A DNA stretch of 36,055 bases from Deltaproteobacteria bacterium. GTDB taxonomy: Bacteria; Myxococcota; B64-G9. The notes beneath the pieces are model-generated. The model saw nothing but the letters and a program-made list of their open reading frames with translations, ran no database searches and was not told the DNA's origin. The DNA lies in NCBI GenBank assembly GCA_030591445.1, contig JAUVBB010000010.1:1-36055 (forward strand), written 5' to 3'. This document shows, piece by piece, positions 23,240 to 31,349 of this stretch. The position numbers and the translations under genes were made by a program. Within the stretch, counting starts at the first letter, position 1, and every line of letters starts with the position of its first letter.

Positions 23240-25053
23240 TGGAAAAAACCTTCCCAAATCTGCCCGTGGCAGTTCGCAACTGGATAGGCCGACAACTTTT
23301 CGAAGCCGTGCCCAACAACATTGTGGTTATCGATCGGGATTACCGGGTTATTCTGGCCAACTCCAATTTCAAGGAGGTCTTCGGCAAGGCGGAAGGGAAA
23401 CACTGTTACCAAGCCTACAAAAACCGCAGCGCGATTTGCGAAAACTGTATGGCAGCGCAAACCTTCGAAGACGGCAAGGTGCGCATCAACGATGAGGCCG
23501 GCTTCGATCGCAATGGCCGGCCCGCCCACTATGTGGTGCATATCGCGCCGGTCTACGACGAGACCGGCCGGGTGGCCTATGTGATTGAGATGTCCTATGA
23601 CGTCACCGAGAACAAATCCCTGCAAAAAGAATACAACATCTTGTTCGAGCGGGTACCCTGTTACGTCGCCGTCATCAACCGTAATTTGCAAATTGTCCGG
23701 GCCAACGAAAAGCTGCGCGATACCTTCGGCGAGACTCTTGGTGAGCACTGCTACGAGGTATACAAGAACCGCAGCGAGCAATGTCCCGATTGTCCGGCGC
23801 TTAAAACTTTCGCCGACGGCAAGCCCTACCAGTCAGAGCAAGTGGGCATCGCCAAGAACGGGGAAATCACCCGCTATGTAGTCTCGACCGCCCTAGTGTC
23901 TCGGAGCGGACAAGATTTCAGCCATGTGGTGGAGATGTCGGCCGATGTAACCGCCCTGCATGAACTCTCAGCAAAACTTTTACAAGAGAGCAACTTCAGC
24001 AAGTTGCTCATTGGCAACACCCTGGATGCGGTAGTAGCCGTCGATGCCTCCGGTCGCGTCAACATCTTCAACCGCGCCGCCGAGACCCTGTTTCAGGTAA
24101 GCGCAAAAGAGGTCATCGGCAAATCCAAGGGCCGCCGCTTTGTGCCCCGCGAATTTCTCGACCTCATTCAGAACGGGGGCAACAGCCTCAAGCTGGAAGA
24201 ATCTATGGTCAAAAACGCTGCCCATGAAGAGATCCCCATCCGCTTTTCCGGTTCGGTCTTACGCGACGGGGACAAAGTGATTGGCGGCGCCGGCTTCATC
24301 CAGGACTTGCGCGAACGCAAGGCCATGGAGCAGGAATTGCTAGAAAACGAACGCTTGGCCGCGGTGGGACAAACCGTGGCCCAATTGGCTCACGGTATCA
24401 AGAACATCCTCACCGGCCTGCAAGGGGGCATGTACGTTATCAAGTCGGGCCTCAAGGCCGGCTCGCAGCCCCGCATCGACAAAGGCTGGGACATGCTCGA
24501 ACGCAACGTCGACCGGATCACGGTGCTGGTCAAGGGCTTCCTTAGCTTTTCCAAGGGCCAGGTCCCCGAAGTCGCTTTCACCAACCCCAACGCCATCGCC
24601 AAAGAAGTTTTTCAACTCTACCGTGACACGGCCAAACAAAAAGGCATCACGGTCCGCTTCCTGCCCGGCAAGGCCCTGGCCAGCGCCTATATGGACGCGG
24701 AAAAAATTCACACTTGCCTGGCCAACCTGGTCTCTAATGCCATCGACGCCTGTCAAACCACTGAAAACCAGGACTGTTCGGTCACTCTTGATGTTAAAGA
24801 AGAGAATGATACCATCATTTACGAAGTGGCTGACACGGGCTGCGGCATGGAATATGAAATCAAAAATAAGGTCTTCACTACTTTTTTCACCACCAAGGGC
24901 CTGGGCGGCACCGGCTTGGGGCTGATGGTCACCAGAAAAATTATCCAAGAGCACGGCGGTAAAATCACCGTCCATTCGAATCCGGGTAAGGGCTCCGTCT
25001 TCCGCATTGAGTTGCCGCGCCGACGATTGCCTCAACCGCAAACGGGGAGATAA
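23239..25053 (+). CDS. Three-PAS cytoplasmic histidine kinase with Cys-motif PAS domains
   Basis: 604 residues with no membrane span. PAS1 (about 20-125) and PAS2 (about 138-240) each contain the same block CYxxYKNRSxxCxxC (Cys56/67/70 and 171/182/185). PAS3 (about 255-360) lacks it. The kinase core has the H box AQLAHGIKNILTG (His385), N box NLVSNAIDAC, and G boxes DTGCGM and GLGGTGLGLMV. The paired Cys motifs suggest thiol redox sensing or a metal/Fe-S site; this is inference. In Desulfovibrio the tmc genes also have sensor-kinase and receiver genes beside them, as far as I recall. It most likely reports redox state to the flanking receivers. Confidence 0.9.
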   Translation: MEKTFPNLPVAVRNWIGRQLFEAVPNNIVVIDRDYRVILANSNFKEVFGKAEGKHCYQAYKNRSAICENCMAAQTFEDGKVRINDEAGFDRNGRPAHYVVHIAPVYDETGRVAYVIEMSYDVTENKSLQKEYNILFERVPCYVAVINRNLQIVRANEKLRDTFGETLGEHCYEVYKNRSEQCPDCPALKTFADGKPYQSEQVGIAKNGEITRYVVSTALVSRSGQDFSHVVEMSADVTALHELSAKLLQESNFSKLLIGNTLDAVVAVDASGRVNIFNRAAETLFQVSAKEVIGKSKGRRFVPREFLDLIQNGGNSLKLEESMVKNAAHEEIPIRFSGSVLRDGDKVIGGAGFIQDLRERKAMEQELLENERLAAVGQTVAQLAHGIKNILTGLQGGMYVIKSGLKAGSQPRIDKGWDMLERNVDRITVLVKGFLSFSKGQVPEVAFTNPNAIAKEVFQLYRDTAKQKGITVRFLPGKALASAYMDAEKIHTCLANLVSNAIDACQTTENQDCSVTLDVKEENDTIIYEVADTGCGMEYEIKNKVFTTFFTTKGLGGTGLGLMVTRKIIQEHGGKITVHSNPGKGSVFRIELPRRRLPQPQTGR

Positions 25054-25057
25054 AGAC

Positions 25058-25585
25058 ATGACAAGACCAGAAGACAAAACCATCCTGGTCGTGGATGATG
25101 AAGACGACGTACGCGAATACCTGGCCACGGTACTGGAAGACGCCGGCTTTCAAGTCATGACCGCCGGCGACGGAAACCAAGCCTTGGATCGCCTGCGCGA
25201 AAAGATCCCCGATTTCATCTCCCTCGATCTGGTCATGCCCAACAAGTCGGGCCTGCGCTTCCTGCGTGATCTGCGCCGGAATCAAGACTGGGCGGCCATC
25301 CCCTTCGTGGTGGTCACCGCCCACGCCAACGACGACCTGGGCAAAGGCGACCTGAAGGACATCCTCGATAGCGGCAAGCCCTCCGGCCCCAATCTATACT
25401 TGGAAAAACCGGTAAAACCAGAACAGTATGTGCGCCTGGTATTCGAAAGACTCGGCCTGGAAGTAGACCCGAAAAAAGACGAGATGGCCCAAACCCAACT
25501 CCAGACCGAGCTGCTTAATCTTTCCCAAAACGCCAGCCGGCAACAACTTGAAGCCGCCATCCAGGCAATAAAAAAGAAGCCCTAG
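25058..25585 (+). CDS. Response regulator with short C-terminal helical extension
   Basis: 175 residues. The ATG at 25058 follows GGGGAGA and lies 4 bp after the kinase stop. Residues 1-125 are a receiver: VDDEDD pocket, Asp in SLDLVMPNKSG, Thr in VVTAHA and Lys in LEKPVKP. About 45 residues of Gln/Lys-rich helix follow (TQLQTELLNLSQNASRQQL), too short for a known DNA-binding domain. It probably works as a diffusible receiver. It ends in TAG. Confidence 0.88.
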   Translation: MTRPEDKTILVVDDEDDVREYLATVLEDAGFQVMTAGDGNQALDRLREKIPDFISLDLVMPNKSGLRFLRDLRRNQDWAAIPFVVVTAHANDDLGKGDLKDILDSGKPSGPNLYLEKPVKPEQYVRLVFERLGLEVDPKKDEMAQTQLQTELLNLSQNASRQQLEAAIQAIKKKP

Positions 25586-25602
25586 CGGGCGGGAGGTGAA
25601 CC

Positions 25603-25959
25603 ATGGCAAAGCGAATATTGGTCGTTGATGACGAGCCAGACATCGTTGAGTATCTCAAGACCCTACTCGAGGACAATGGCTATCAAGTCCACGGTGCCAA
25701 CAACGGTGTGGATGCCATGGAAAAGCTGAAAGCGAACCGCCCCGATCTGATTCTGCTCGATCTCCAAATGCCCGAAGAAACCGGCACCGGCCTCTACCGG
25801 AAACTCCGCGACAAGAAATCATTGGCCACCATCCCAGTCATCATCATCAGCGGCATGGCCGGCCGCAATGTTGCGGTAAGCAAATCGGTGGTGGTCCTCG
25901 ACAAACCAATAGACGACCAAAGAATCCTCACCGAAGTCGAAAAAGCCCTGGCAGACTAG
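25603..25959 (+). CDS. Single-domain response regulator (receiver)
   Basis: 118 residues, a bare CheY-like receiver: VDDEPD pocket, Asp in LLDLQMPEETG, Ser in IISGMAG and Lys in LDKPIDD. It is the third receiver around one kinase and shares the EYL.TLLEDNGY..HGANNG pattern with the other two. GGGAGG lies before the ATG. It is probably the last gene of the plus-strand operon and is followed by a hairpin repeat. It ends in TAG. Confidence 0.88.
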   Translation: MAKRILVVDDEPDIVEYLKTLLEDNGYQVHGANNGVDAMEKLKANRPDLILLDLQMPEETGTGLYRKLRDKKSLATIPVIIISGMAGRNVAVSKSVVVLDKPIDDQRILTEVEKALAD

Positions 25960-25986
25960 GTTTTTCATGAGCCCCCCAAAAAAAAC

Positions 25987-26083
25987 GTCATCCCCGAAAT
26001 GTTTCTGTCGGGGACCCAGGGGGGTTGCCTCTAGGGCATAAAATCAAAGGCTGGGTCCCCGACAAAAACGACTCGGGGATGAC
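25987..26083. repeat. Inverted repeat (33-bp arms), bidirectional terminator or REP-type hairpin
   Basis: Left arm 25987-26019 begins GTCATCCCCGA and ends GTCGGGGACCCAG. The right arm 26051-26083 is its reverse complement with four mismatches. The loop is about 31 bp. It sits in the 172-bp gap between convergent genes, so a transcript from either side would fold here. GTCATCCCCGA...TCGGGGATGAC hairpins are widespread dispersed repeats in bacteria, so a mobile REP-type origin is as likely as a dedicated terminator. Confidence 0.7.
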
Positions 26084-26131
26084 TTGGTGTTTTCACATCA
26101 AATAAACCAACTACGTTTCCACTGTTCTCTC

Positions 26132-27484
26132 TCAACAATCAGGCCAGCAAACTTTACGGAAGCATTGCCACTGACCAGCATCGCAACCGGCGGGCAGGGT
26201 TAGCGCATCGCAGTCGCTGGCATCCAGACAGTCGAAGTCAGCACAATCGGTCGGGCAGGACTCCGGGCATTCGCCGGCGGTGGGGTCGCAAGTCCCGTCC
26301 CCACATACGTCCTGCTCACAGACCCGGTCGCAGGTTTCGCTGGCCGCGTCACAAACCCAATGCCCCAGACCGGCGCAAAAGTTCCCTCTTTCGGCGTACC
26401 AAGCGTTCAGGAAACAATCGGCTACCCCGAGTTGGCAGGATCCAACCACACAGTCAGAGGGACAGGTCTCTCCATCCTCTCCCTCATGCGGTTCGCAGAT
26501 GGCGTTGCCGCAGGGCCCATCGCATTGTGCCGTGCAGGTATAGACCCCGGCCAGACAGTCCCAGTGGCCCTCGCAAGCGCTGGGCCAGCCTTTGGTCAGG
26601 GCGCAGCTTTCGTCACCGAAGCAAAATCGAGAAAGGCAATCTTCCGGACAAGCCGGGCCTTCCCATGTCTCACAGGAGTCGTCGCCACAGGCGATGTAGT
26701 CGCACACGCCCTGGCACAGGCCGTCTGCACAAGTCCAGTAACCAGAGCAAGGCAGCGGGAAGTCGTAAACGGTACAGTTGTCGGCATCGGCGCAAAGCAG
26801 ATCACAATCAGTGAGGCAGGTGTCGACGGTCTCTCCCTCGGCGCAAATACCGTCGCCACAGCCCAGGTCATCACAAACGCGGGTGCAGGTGTCCCGCTCG
26901 CATTGAAAGCGGCCCCCGCAGAGTTCCTCCCACAGCCAGTCGGTACAGTCGGCATCATTCTCACAGCAGACCGGGCTGCAGGTCCCGTCCAAACACTCCC
27001 AGGCGGTCACATTGCCTTCGCAGGCAGCCAACTCAGGACAATCCGCGTCAATCTCGCAAGCGGGACAAACTGTCTTACAGATGTTGTTTGTGCACTGCCA
27101 ATGCCCGTCGTCCTCATCACAGCCGGCATCGGTTGGCCAAGCCTGGCTTTCGCAATCCGCCACCGCGTGGCAGCAATCAGCGATCTCTTCGTTTACACAG
27201 AACCAGCTTTGGTCGCAGTAGTCCGAGGTGCAGATATCCGCATCATGGCAGTCGCTATCGGTCTCACAACCGTCTTTACAGACCGGTACACAGACAAAGT
27301 TCATGCATTCCCAATAACCATTTTCTTCGCTGCAGCCGGTATCCCCCGGCCAGCTCCGAGTTCGACAGTCCGAAGCCACGTCGCACTCTTTGTAGACCGG
27401 ATCGCAATCACAGTGGACCAAACTTCCCGCCGATACGCCAAACAGCAGAACGGACAATACCAACTGCTTCAAATAGCCCATCAT
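26132..27484 (-). CDS. Secreted cysteine-rich repeat protein
   Basis: 450 residues with about 73 Cys (near one in six). The N-terminus is a signal sequence (MMGYLKQLVLSVLLFGVSAG). Two repeat types are visible: DC....W....GC....G.W.C....C..VC, repeated throughout, and CGDG.C...E....C..DC with four variants (LGCGDGICAEGE, CGDDSCETWEG, CGNAICEPHEG, CGDGTCDPTAG). Such disulfide-rich proteins are typical of secreted proteins in Myxococcota-like genomes; I cannot assign a role. The N-terminal Cys region of the RHS lipoprotein has a similar flavour. The start at ATG 27484 (or the adjacent 27481) is chosen over an upstream GTG because the GGGGTGGAG site lies directly before it. Confidence 0.85.
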   Translation of the reverse strand: MMGYLKQLVLSVLLFGVSAGSLVHCDCDPVYKECDVASDCRTRSWPGDTGCSEENGYWECMNFVCVPVCKDGCETDSDCHDADICTSDYCDQSWFCVNEEIADCCHAVADCESQAWPTDAGCDEDDGHWQCTNNICKTVCPACEIDADCPELAACEGNVTAWECLDGTCSPVCCENDADCTDWLWEELCGGRFQCERDTCTRVCDDLGCGDGICAEGETVDTCLTDCDLLCADADNCTVYDFPLPCSGYWTCADGLCQGVCDYIACGDDSCETWEGPACPEDCLSRFCFGDESCALTKGWPSACEGHWDCLAGVYTCTAQCDGPCGNAICEPHEGEDGETCPSDCVVGSCQLGVADCFLNAWYAERGNFCAGLGHWVCDAASETCDRVCEQDVCGDGTCDPTAGECPESCPTDCADFDCLDASDCDALTLPAGCDAGQWQCFRKVCWPDC

Positions 27485-27638
27485 GATCTCCACCCCTTTG
27501 TCGCAAGATGAGTTTCTTACCGTTCTTATTCACACCCACAACCAAGGCCCTAGTCTGTGATTCGACTCACCTTTCTAAGAATGCTATGATGCCCACCGAA
27601 TTTGCCTGCAGTCAACGGGGGTGCGGCAGGGGGCAGGA

Positions 27639-28193
27639 ATGGAAGTCATTGGTACCGCGGTCCGATCGACCGCATTGTTCGTACGCAAGACCAACAAGAA
27701 CCGTTTCGATGAATGGGTCGATACCCTTTCGCCTAGGGCCCGCGGTATCGCCACCGCCAAGATTGTACCCTCCGCCTGGTATCCGCTTGAGGAAGGCATG
27801 GTCGAACCCACCCGAAAAATCTGTGAATTGTTCTATGACGGTGACATCCGAGGCGCCCGAGAGATTGGCCGTTTCAGCGCCGATTATTCGCTCTGGGGCC
27901 TTTTTCGCCTTTTTGTCCGCATTGGCTCACCACAGTTTCTGATCCGGCGGGCCAGCGTCGTCTTTTCCTCCTACTACCAACCCTCCCAAATGACCGTAAA
28001 GACCCTCGAAGACAAGCGAGCCATTGTACAGATCGTCGAGTTTCCCGACCCCAGCGATCTGGTCGAAGCCAGAATCGGCGGTTGGATCGAACGCGCCCTG
28101 AAAATAAGCGGCTGCGAAGAAGTACAGTGCAAATATATAAGCTCTCTGACCCGCGGCGATCCCAGCTCCGAATTCGTCGCCGAGTGGCGATAG
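27639..28193 (+). CDS. Conserved hypothetical protein (DUF2378/TIGR02265-like?)
   Basis: 184 residues, soluble, no signal. It has features of a conserved family: RFDEWVDTLSPRARGIA, SAWYPLEEGMVEPTRKICELFY, IGRFSADYSLWGLFRLFVRIGSP, FSSYYQPSQM and a C-terminal GGWIERALKISGCEEV...SLTRGDPSSEF. The layout resembles the DUF2378/TIGR02265 family known as multiple copies in Myxococcus, but I hold that link weakly; function is unknown. The ATG at 27639 has GGGGG upstream; an in-frame GTG at 27621 is an alternative. It is divergent from the Cys-rich gene and ends only 2 bp from the convergent kinase gene. Confidence 0.75.
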   Translation: MEVIGTAVRSTALFVRKTNKNRFDEWVDTLSPRARGIATAKIVPSAWYPLEEGMVEPTRKICELFYDGDIRGAREIGRFSADYSLWGLFRLFVRIGSPQFLIRRASVVFSSYYQPSQMTVKTLEDKRAIVQIVEFPDPSDLVEARIGGWIERALKISGCEEVQCKYISSLTRGDPSSEFVAEWR

Positions 28194-28195
28194 GA

Positions 28196-31100
28196 TTACT
28201 TGCGTAGCCAGGTTTTGATATCTTGTGCTTCCCGCGTCCGAAAGACCAGGATCTCGCTGTAGATTTTCAGGGCTTCTTCGGCTAGCTGCCGGGCGTGGGC
28301 AGGATCTTGGCCCAGTTTCCGTAATACCTGGGCCAGGCCGAATCGGGCCCGGGCGCAAATGAGCCAGTAGTGAGGCTTAGCGGTACAAACAGCCAGCGCT
28401 TGTTTGAAATAATCGCGGGCTGTCTCTAGGCGCTTGGACTGAGCAGCGGTCTCGCCTAGCCGGGTGACCGGCCAGACGGAATAGGAACTATCGACTCCCA
28501 GGGTTTTCTCCGCAATGCTGGCCGAGCGCGAGTGCAGGCTTCGGGCTTCTTCCAGCTTACCCTGGCGGAAAGAAAGCTCTCCCAAATCGGAAAGAGAATA
28601 GGCGACTTGCTGGTGATCGGGACCGAAGGCTTTCTCCCGAATTGCCAAAGCGCGCTGGAAGGCGTTCATTGCTTCCAGATGGCGGCCGAGCTCTGTCAGT
28701 ACCAGCCCCAGGTTGCTTAGACTGTAGGCGATGCGGGTGTCTTTGGCGGAAAGTGCCTTGTTACGAATGGCCAGTGCGCGTTCAAGGAGGCTTAGGGCAA
28801 GATCCAGTTTTCCTTGTTCCCAGTACAAAGCACCTAGGCTATTGAGGACGGAGGCCACGCGCGGGTGATCGGCGCCAAGAGTGTCTTGGTAGATGGCAAG
28901 CGCCCGTTGCAGGTTTTTTCTCGCTTCTTCAAACTGGCCCTGACGAACATGGATCCGACCCAGCGTGCGCAGACTGCTAGCCACCAGGGAATGGGCCGGT
29001 CCCACGGCCCGGGTCTGAATGACCAGCGCTCGCTCGATGCAATGCTGTGCTTTGTCCAACTGGCCGAGATCTATATATACCGAACCCAGATTCTTCAAGC
29101 TGAAGGCCAGATCGGGATGTTCCGCGCCCAGCACTTTTTCCTTGATGCGCAAGGATTGCTCATGCATGCCGCGGGCTTCGGCCGCTCTGCCCACCTGCTG
29201 CAGCAAATTCGCATAGTTATTAAGCAAGGCGGCCTCTTTGGCGGTATCCGGGCCGCTGAGCTTACGATGTAAAGCCAGAGCCTTGTTGAAATTTGTCTCG
29301 GCTTGGTCATAATGGCCGTGATCCTCTAACAACAAGGCCTTGAAGTTGAACAGAGTGACTGCTAGTTCATCGTCGCCACCGGCAAGCGCCAGCGAGGTTT
29401 CCGCCGCCAGCTGGTGTGCCCGAGCCTGCTCCCCTTGGGCCAGCTTCACTCCCCTGGTGAACATGGCTTCGGCATGAATACGAGCGGTCAGCCGGGCCAT
29501 CCGGTTGCGGGCAGCGATATCGGCGGCCCGTTCCAAGGTGGCGATTGATTTTTTGAATGTGCCGGCGCGCTCCTCTACCGAAGCCAGGCGGAACAAGACC
29601 TCTGCCAGCAGCGGCTGGTAAGCGGTCTCCTTGGCCGCGGAACTTAGCTGCTGGGACATTTGCAAGGCTGTTTCGTATTGTCCCGAGTCCTCCAGCACTT
29701 TGACTCTATCCAAACGAGCGTACAGCTTTTTGACCAGCGGGCGGATTTTCGGATCACGCGGCGGCGGCGTCTGGGCCGCCAAGGCTTCCCGATCGGCACA
29801 GGCATCCAGTCGGTCCAGTTCCAGGCTGGCCTTGACCGCCCGGTCCACCACATCCTCCCCTGATTCTTCGGACAACACCCGGCAAAGAGCATCGAGCTGA
29901 TTCAGGCGTCGCTGCAGGCACTGCATGCGCAGGTCCAACATGCTCTCCGATTGTTCTCCACCCAGGTGAGTCGCCCGGCAGGCCTCGGTCCAGCCGGCAT
30001 TCCAAGCGGTAGCGTATTTATCCAGGATTTTGACCACCCGATCGAAAGTATCCAGGGCGTAGTGACGCTTGCTCTGCTTGAAACGCTTCTGGATAGCCTC
30101 TTTGCGCTCTGGATTCCAGATCGCTTGCAGATGCGCATCGGCCCCAGCGCACAAGCGAGCGCCCCGAGTCACGCCGTACCACAAACCAAAGACCGCGATA
30201 GCGGCAAATATTGACAGCAAGGCACCCACCCAAAGTCGATGGCGGAGCTGCGCTCGTTTTCTGACCATGGCCTCGGTAGGATCATTTGCCAGCTCCGCCA
30301 GCAAGACGGTCATAGATGGGTAGCGATCGGCGGGATCGGCAGCCAGGCCTTTTTCGGCAATCCGCATCACCCAGGACGGCACGTCGGCGTTTGCCAGCTT
30401 GCGAATCTTTCCCCGCAAGATATTCCCGTAGCGCTGAATGGCCAAACGCCCGCCAAAGGGTCTTTTTCCCTGCAAAGCCTGGAAAAGCACAACGCAAAAG
30501 GCAAACTGATCAGAGGCTGCCCGGCAGGGTTTGCCCTGGAGTTGCTCCGGGGCCATGTAGCCAATGGTGCCCACGATGGAGCCAACCTGGGTCAATGACG
30601 ATCTGAGCAAGCTGTCACTGGACGATTCCAATGAGGGGGTGGAAAGTGAATCGTCCAGATCAGCGCTGCCGTCGTCACTGGAAGGGTCAAGCGGAGCCGC
30701 GATGCCATCGGTGGGCATCAGCTCTTCGGCGCGAGCCAGGCCAAAATCGAGAACCCGTACTCTGCCATCCTTGCCAATGATCATATTCGAAGGCTTGAAA
30801 TCACGATGAACCATGCCCGCCAAATGGGCCGCCGCCAGGCCCTGGCCCGCCGCCTGCATCACCGCGACGATCTGCCTCCAGTCCGGGTGAGTCTGCCGAA
30901 GCCACTGTTTCAGGGTCAGGCCTTCGACCAATTCCATGGCGATAAAAACCGATTTTTCGAAAGTGCCTACATCGTGTACGGCAACCACATTGGGATGAGA
31001 CAGCTGCGCCAGCGCCTGGGCTTCCCGCAGCAAACGCTGCCGGCCCAGGGAATCGTCGCCCCGCAGCGCGCGCTGGCCGTTCAATATTTTCAGTGCCACC

Positions 31101-31315
31101 GGCCGGTTCAAGTCGGGATCGAAGGCCCGGTAAACCTCCCCCATGCCACCCCGGCCGAGTTCATCCACGATCAAATAGCGACCAACGTTTGTGCCCCGGG
31201 CCAGATCGAATGACGCAACTTCCTCTTCCGCCTGCTCGGACTGCGTACGGTCGGCATAAGTTTTCGACAGCTCTTTTTCCGAATCCGAGTTCGGCTTTTT
31301 TCGATCGCCGTCCAA
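28196..31315 (-). CDS. Membrane Ser/Thr protein kinase with TPR sensor region
   Basis: 1,039 residues. Kinase domain (about 46-335): GRGGMGEVY loop, VALKIL Lys76, HRDFKPSN catalytic loop (Asp172), DFGLAR (190) and APEQLQG (255). The activation segment between DFG and APE carries an extra stretch of about 45 residues very rich in Ser and Asp (about 197-243). One membrane span (about 358-380, WVGALLSIFAAIAVFGLWYGV) separates the kinase from a long tetratricopeptide region with at least ten TPRs (A...Y.DTLG.DHP.VA..L..LG), the kinesin-light-chain type. Hanks-type kinases with this layout are frequent in Myxococcota. It starts with TTG at 31315, 26 bp after the YD-repeat lipoprotein gene, so the two may form an operon. 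Confidence 0.92.
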   Translation of the reverse strand: MDGDRKKPNSDSEKELSKTYADRTQSEQAEEEVASFDLARGTNVGRYLIVDELGRGGMGEVYRAFDPDLNRPVALKILNGQRALRGDDSLGRQRLLREAQALAQLSHPNVVAVHDVGTFEKSVFIAMELVEGLTLKQWLRQTHPDWRQIVAVMQAAGQGLAAAHLAGMVHRDFKPSNMIIGKDGRVRVLDFGLARAEELMPTDGIAAPLDPSSDDGSADLDDSLSTPSLESSSDSLLRSSLTQVGSIVGTIGYMAPEQLQGKPCRAASDQFAFCVVLFQALQGKRPFGGRLAIQRYGNILRGKIRKLANADVPSWVMRIAEKGLAADPADRYPSMTVLLAELANDPTEAMVRKRAQLRHRLWVGALLSIFAAIAVFGLWYGVTRGARLCAGADAHLQAIWNPERKEAIQKRFKQSKRHYALDTFDRVVKILDKYATAWNAGWTEACRATHLGGEQSESMLDLRMQCLQRRLNQLDALCRVLSEESGEDVVDRAVKASLELDRLDACADREALAAQTPPPRDPKIRPLVKKLYARLDRVKVLEDSGQYETALQMSQQLSSAAKETAYQPLLAEVLFRLASVEERAGTFKKSIATLERAADIAARNRMARLTARIHAEAMFTRGVKLAQGEQARAHQLAAETSLALAGGDDELAVTLFNFKALLLEDHGHYDQAETNFNKALALHRKLSGPDTAKEAALLNNYANLLQQVGRAAEARGMHEQSLRIKEKVLGAEHPDLAFSLKNLGSVYIDLGQLDKAQHCIERALVIQTRAVGPAHSLVASSLRTLGRIHVRQGQFEEARKNLQRALAIYQDTLGADHPRVASVLNSLGALYWEQGKLDLALSLLERALAIRNKALSAKDTRIAYSLSNLGLVLTELGRHLEAMNAFQRALAIREKAFGPDHQQVAYSLSDLGELSFRQGKLEEARSLHSRSASIAEKTLGVDSSYSVWPVTRLGETAAQSKRLETARDYFKQALAVCTAKPHYWLICARARFGLAQVLRKLGQDPAHARQLAEEALKIYSEILVFRTREAQDIKTWLRK

Positions 31316-31330
31316 TTGCCCCAGCCTGTC

Positions 31331-31349
31331 CTGGCTGGCGCTCAGCCAG
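31331..31349 (-). other. Small hairpin at lipoprotein-kinase gene junction
   Basis: CTGGCTG and CAGCCAG form a perfect 7-bp stem with a GCGCT loop, covering the last codons of the lipoprotein gene and the leader of the kinase gene. No T-run follows on the minus strand, so it is not a classical terminator. It could dampen or couple expression of the TTG-started kinase. Confidence 0.35.

Noticed and set aside
26360-27511. 383-codon plus-strand open frame opposite the Cys-rich protein gene
   Set aside because: Antisense shadow; the minus strand has a signal peptide and regular cysteine repeats, while this frame has none.
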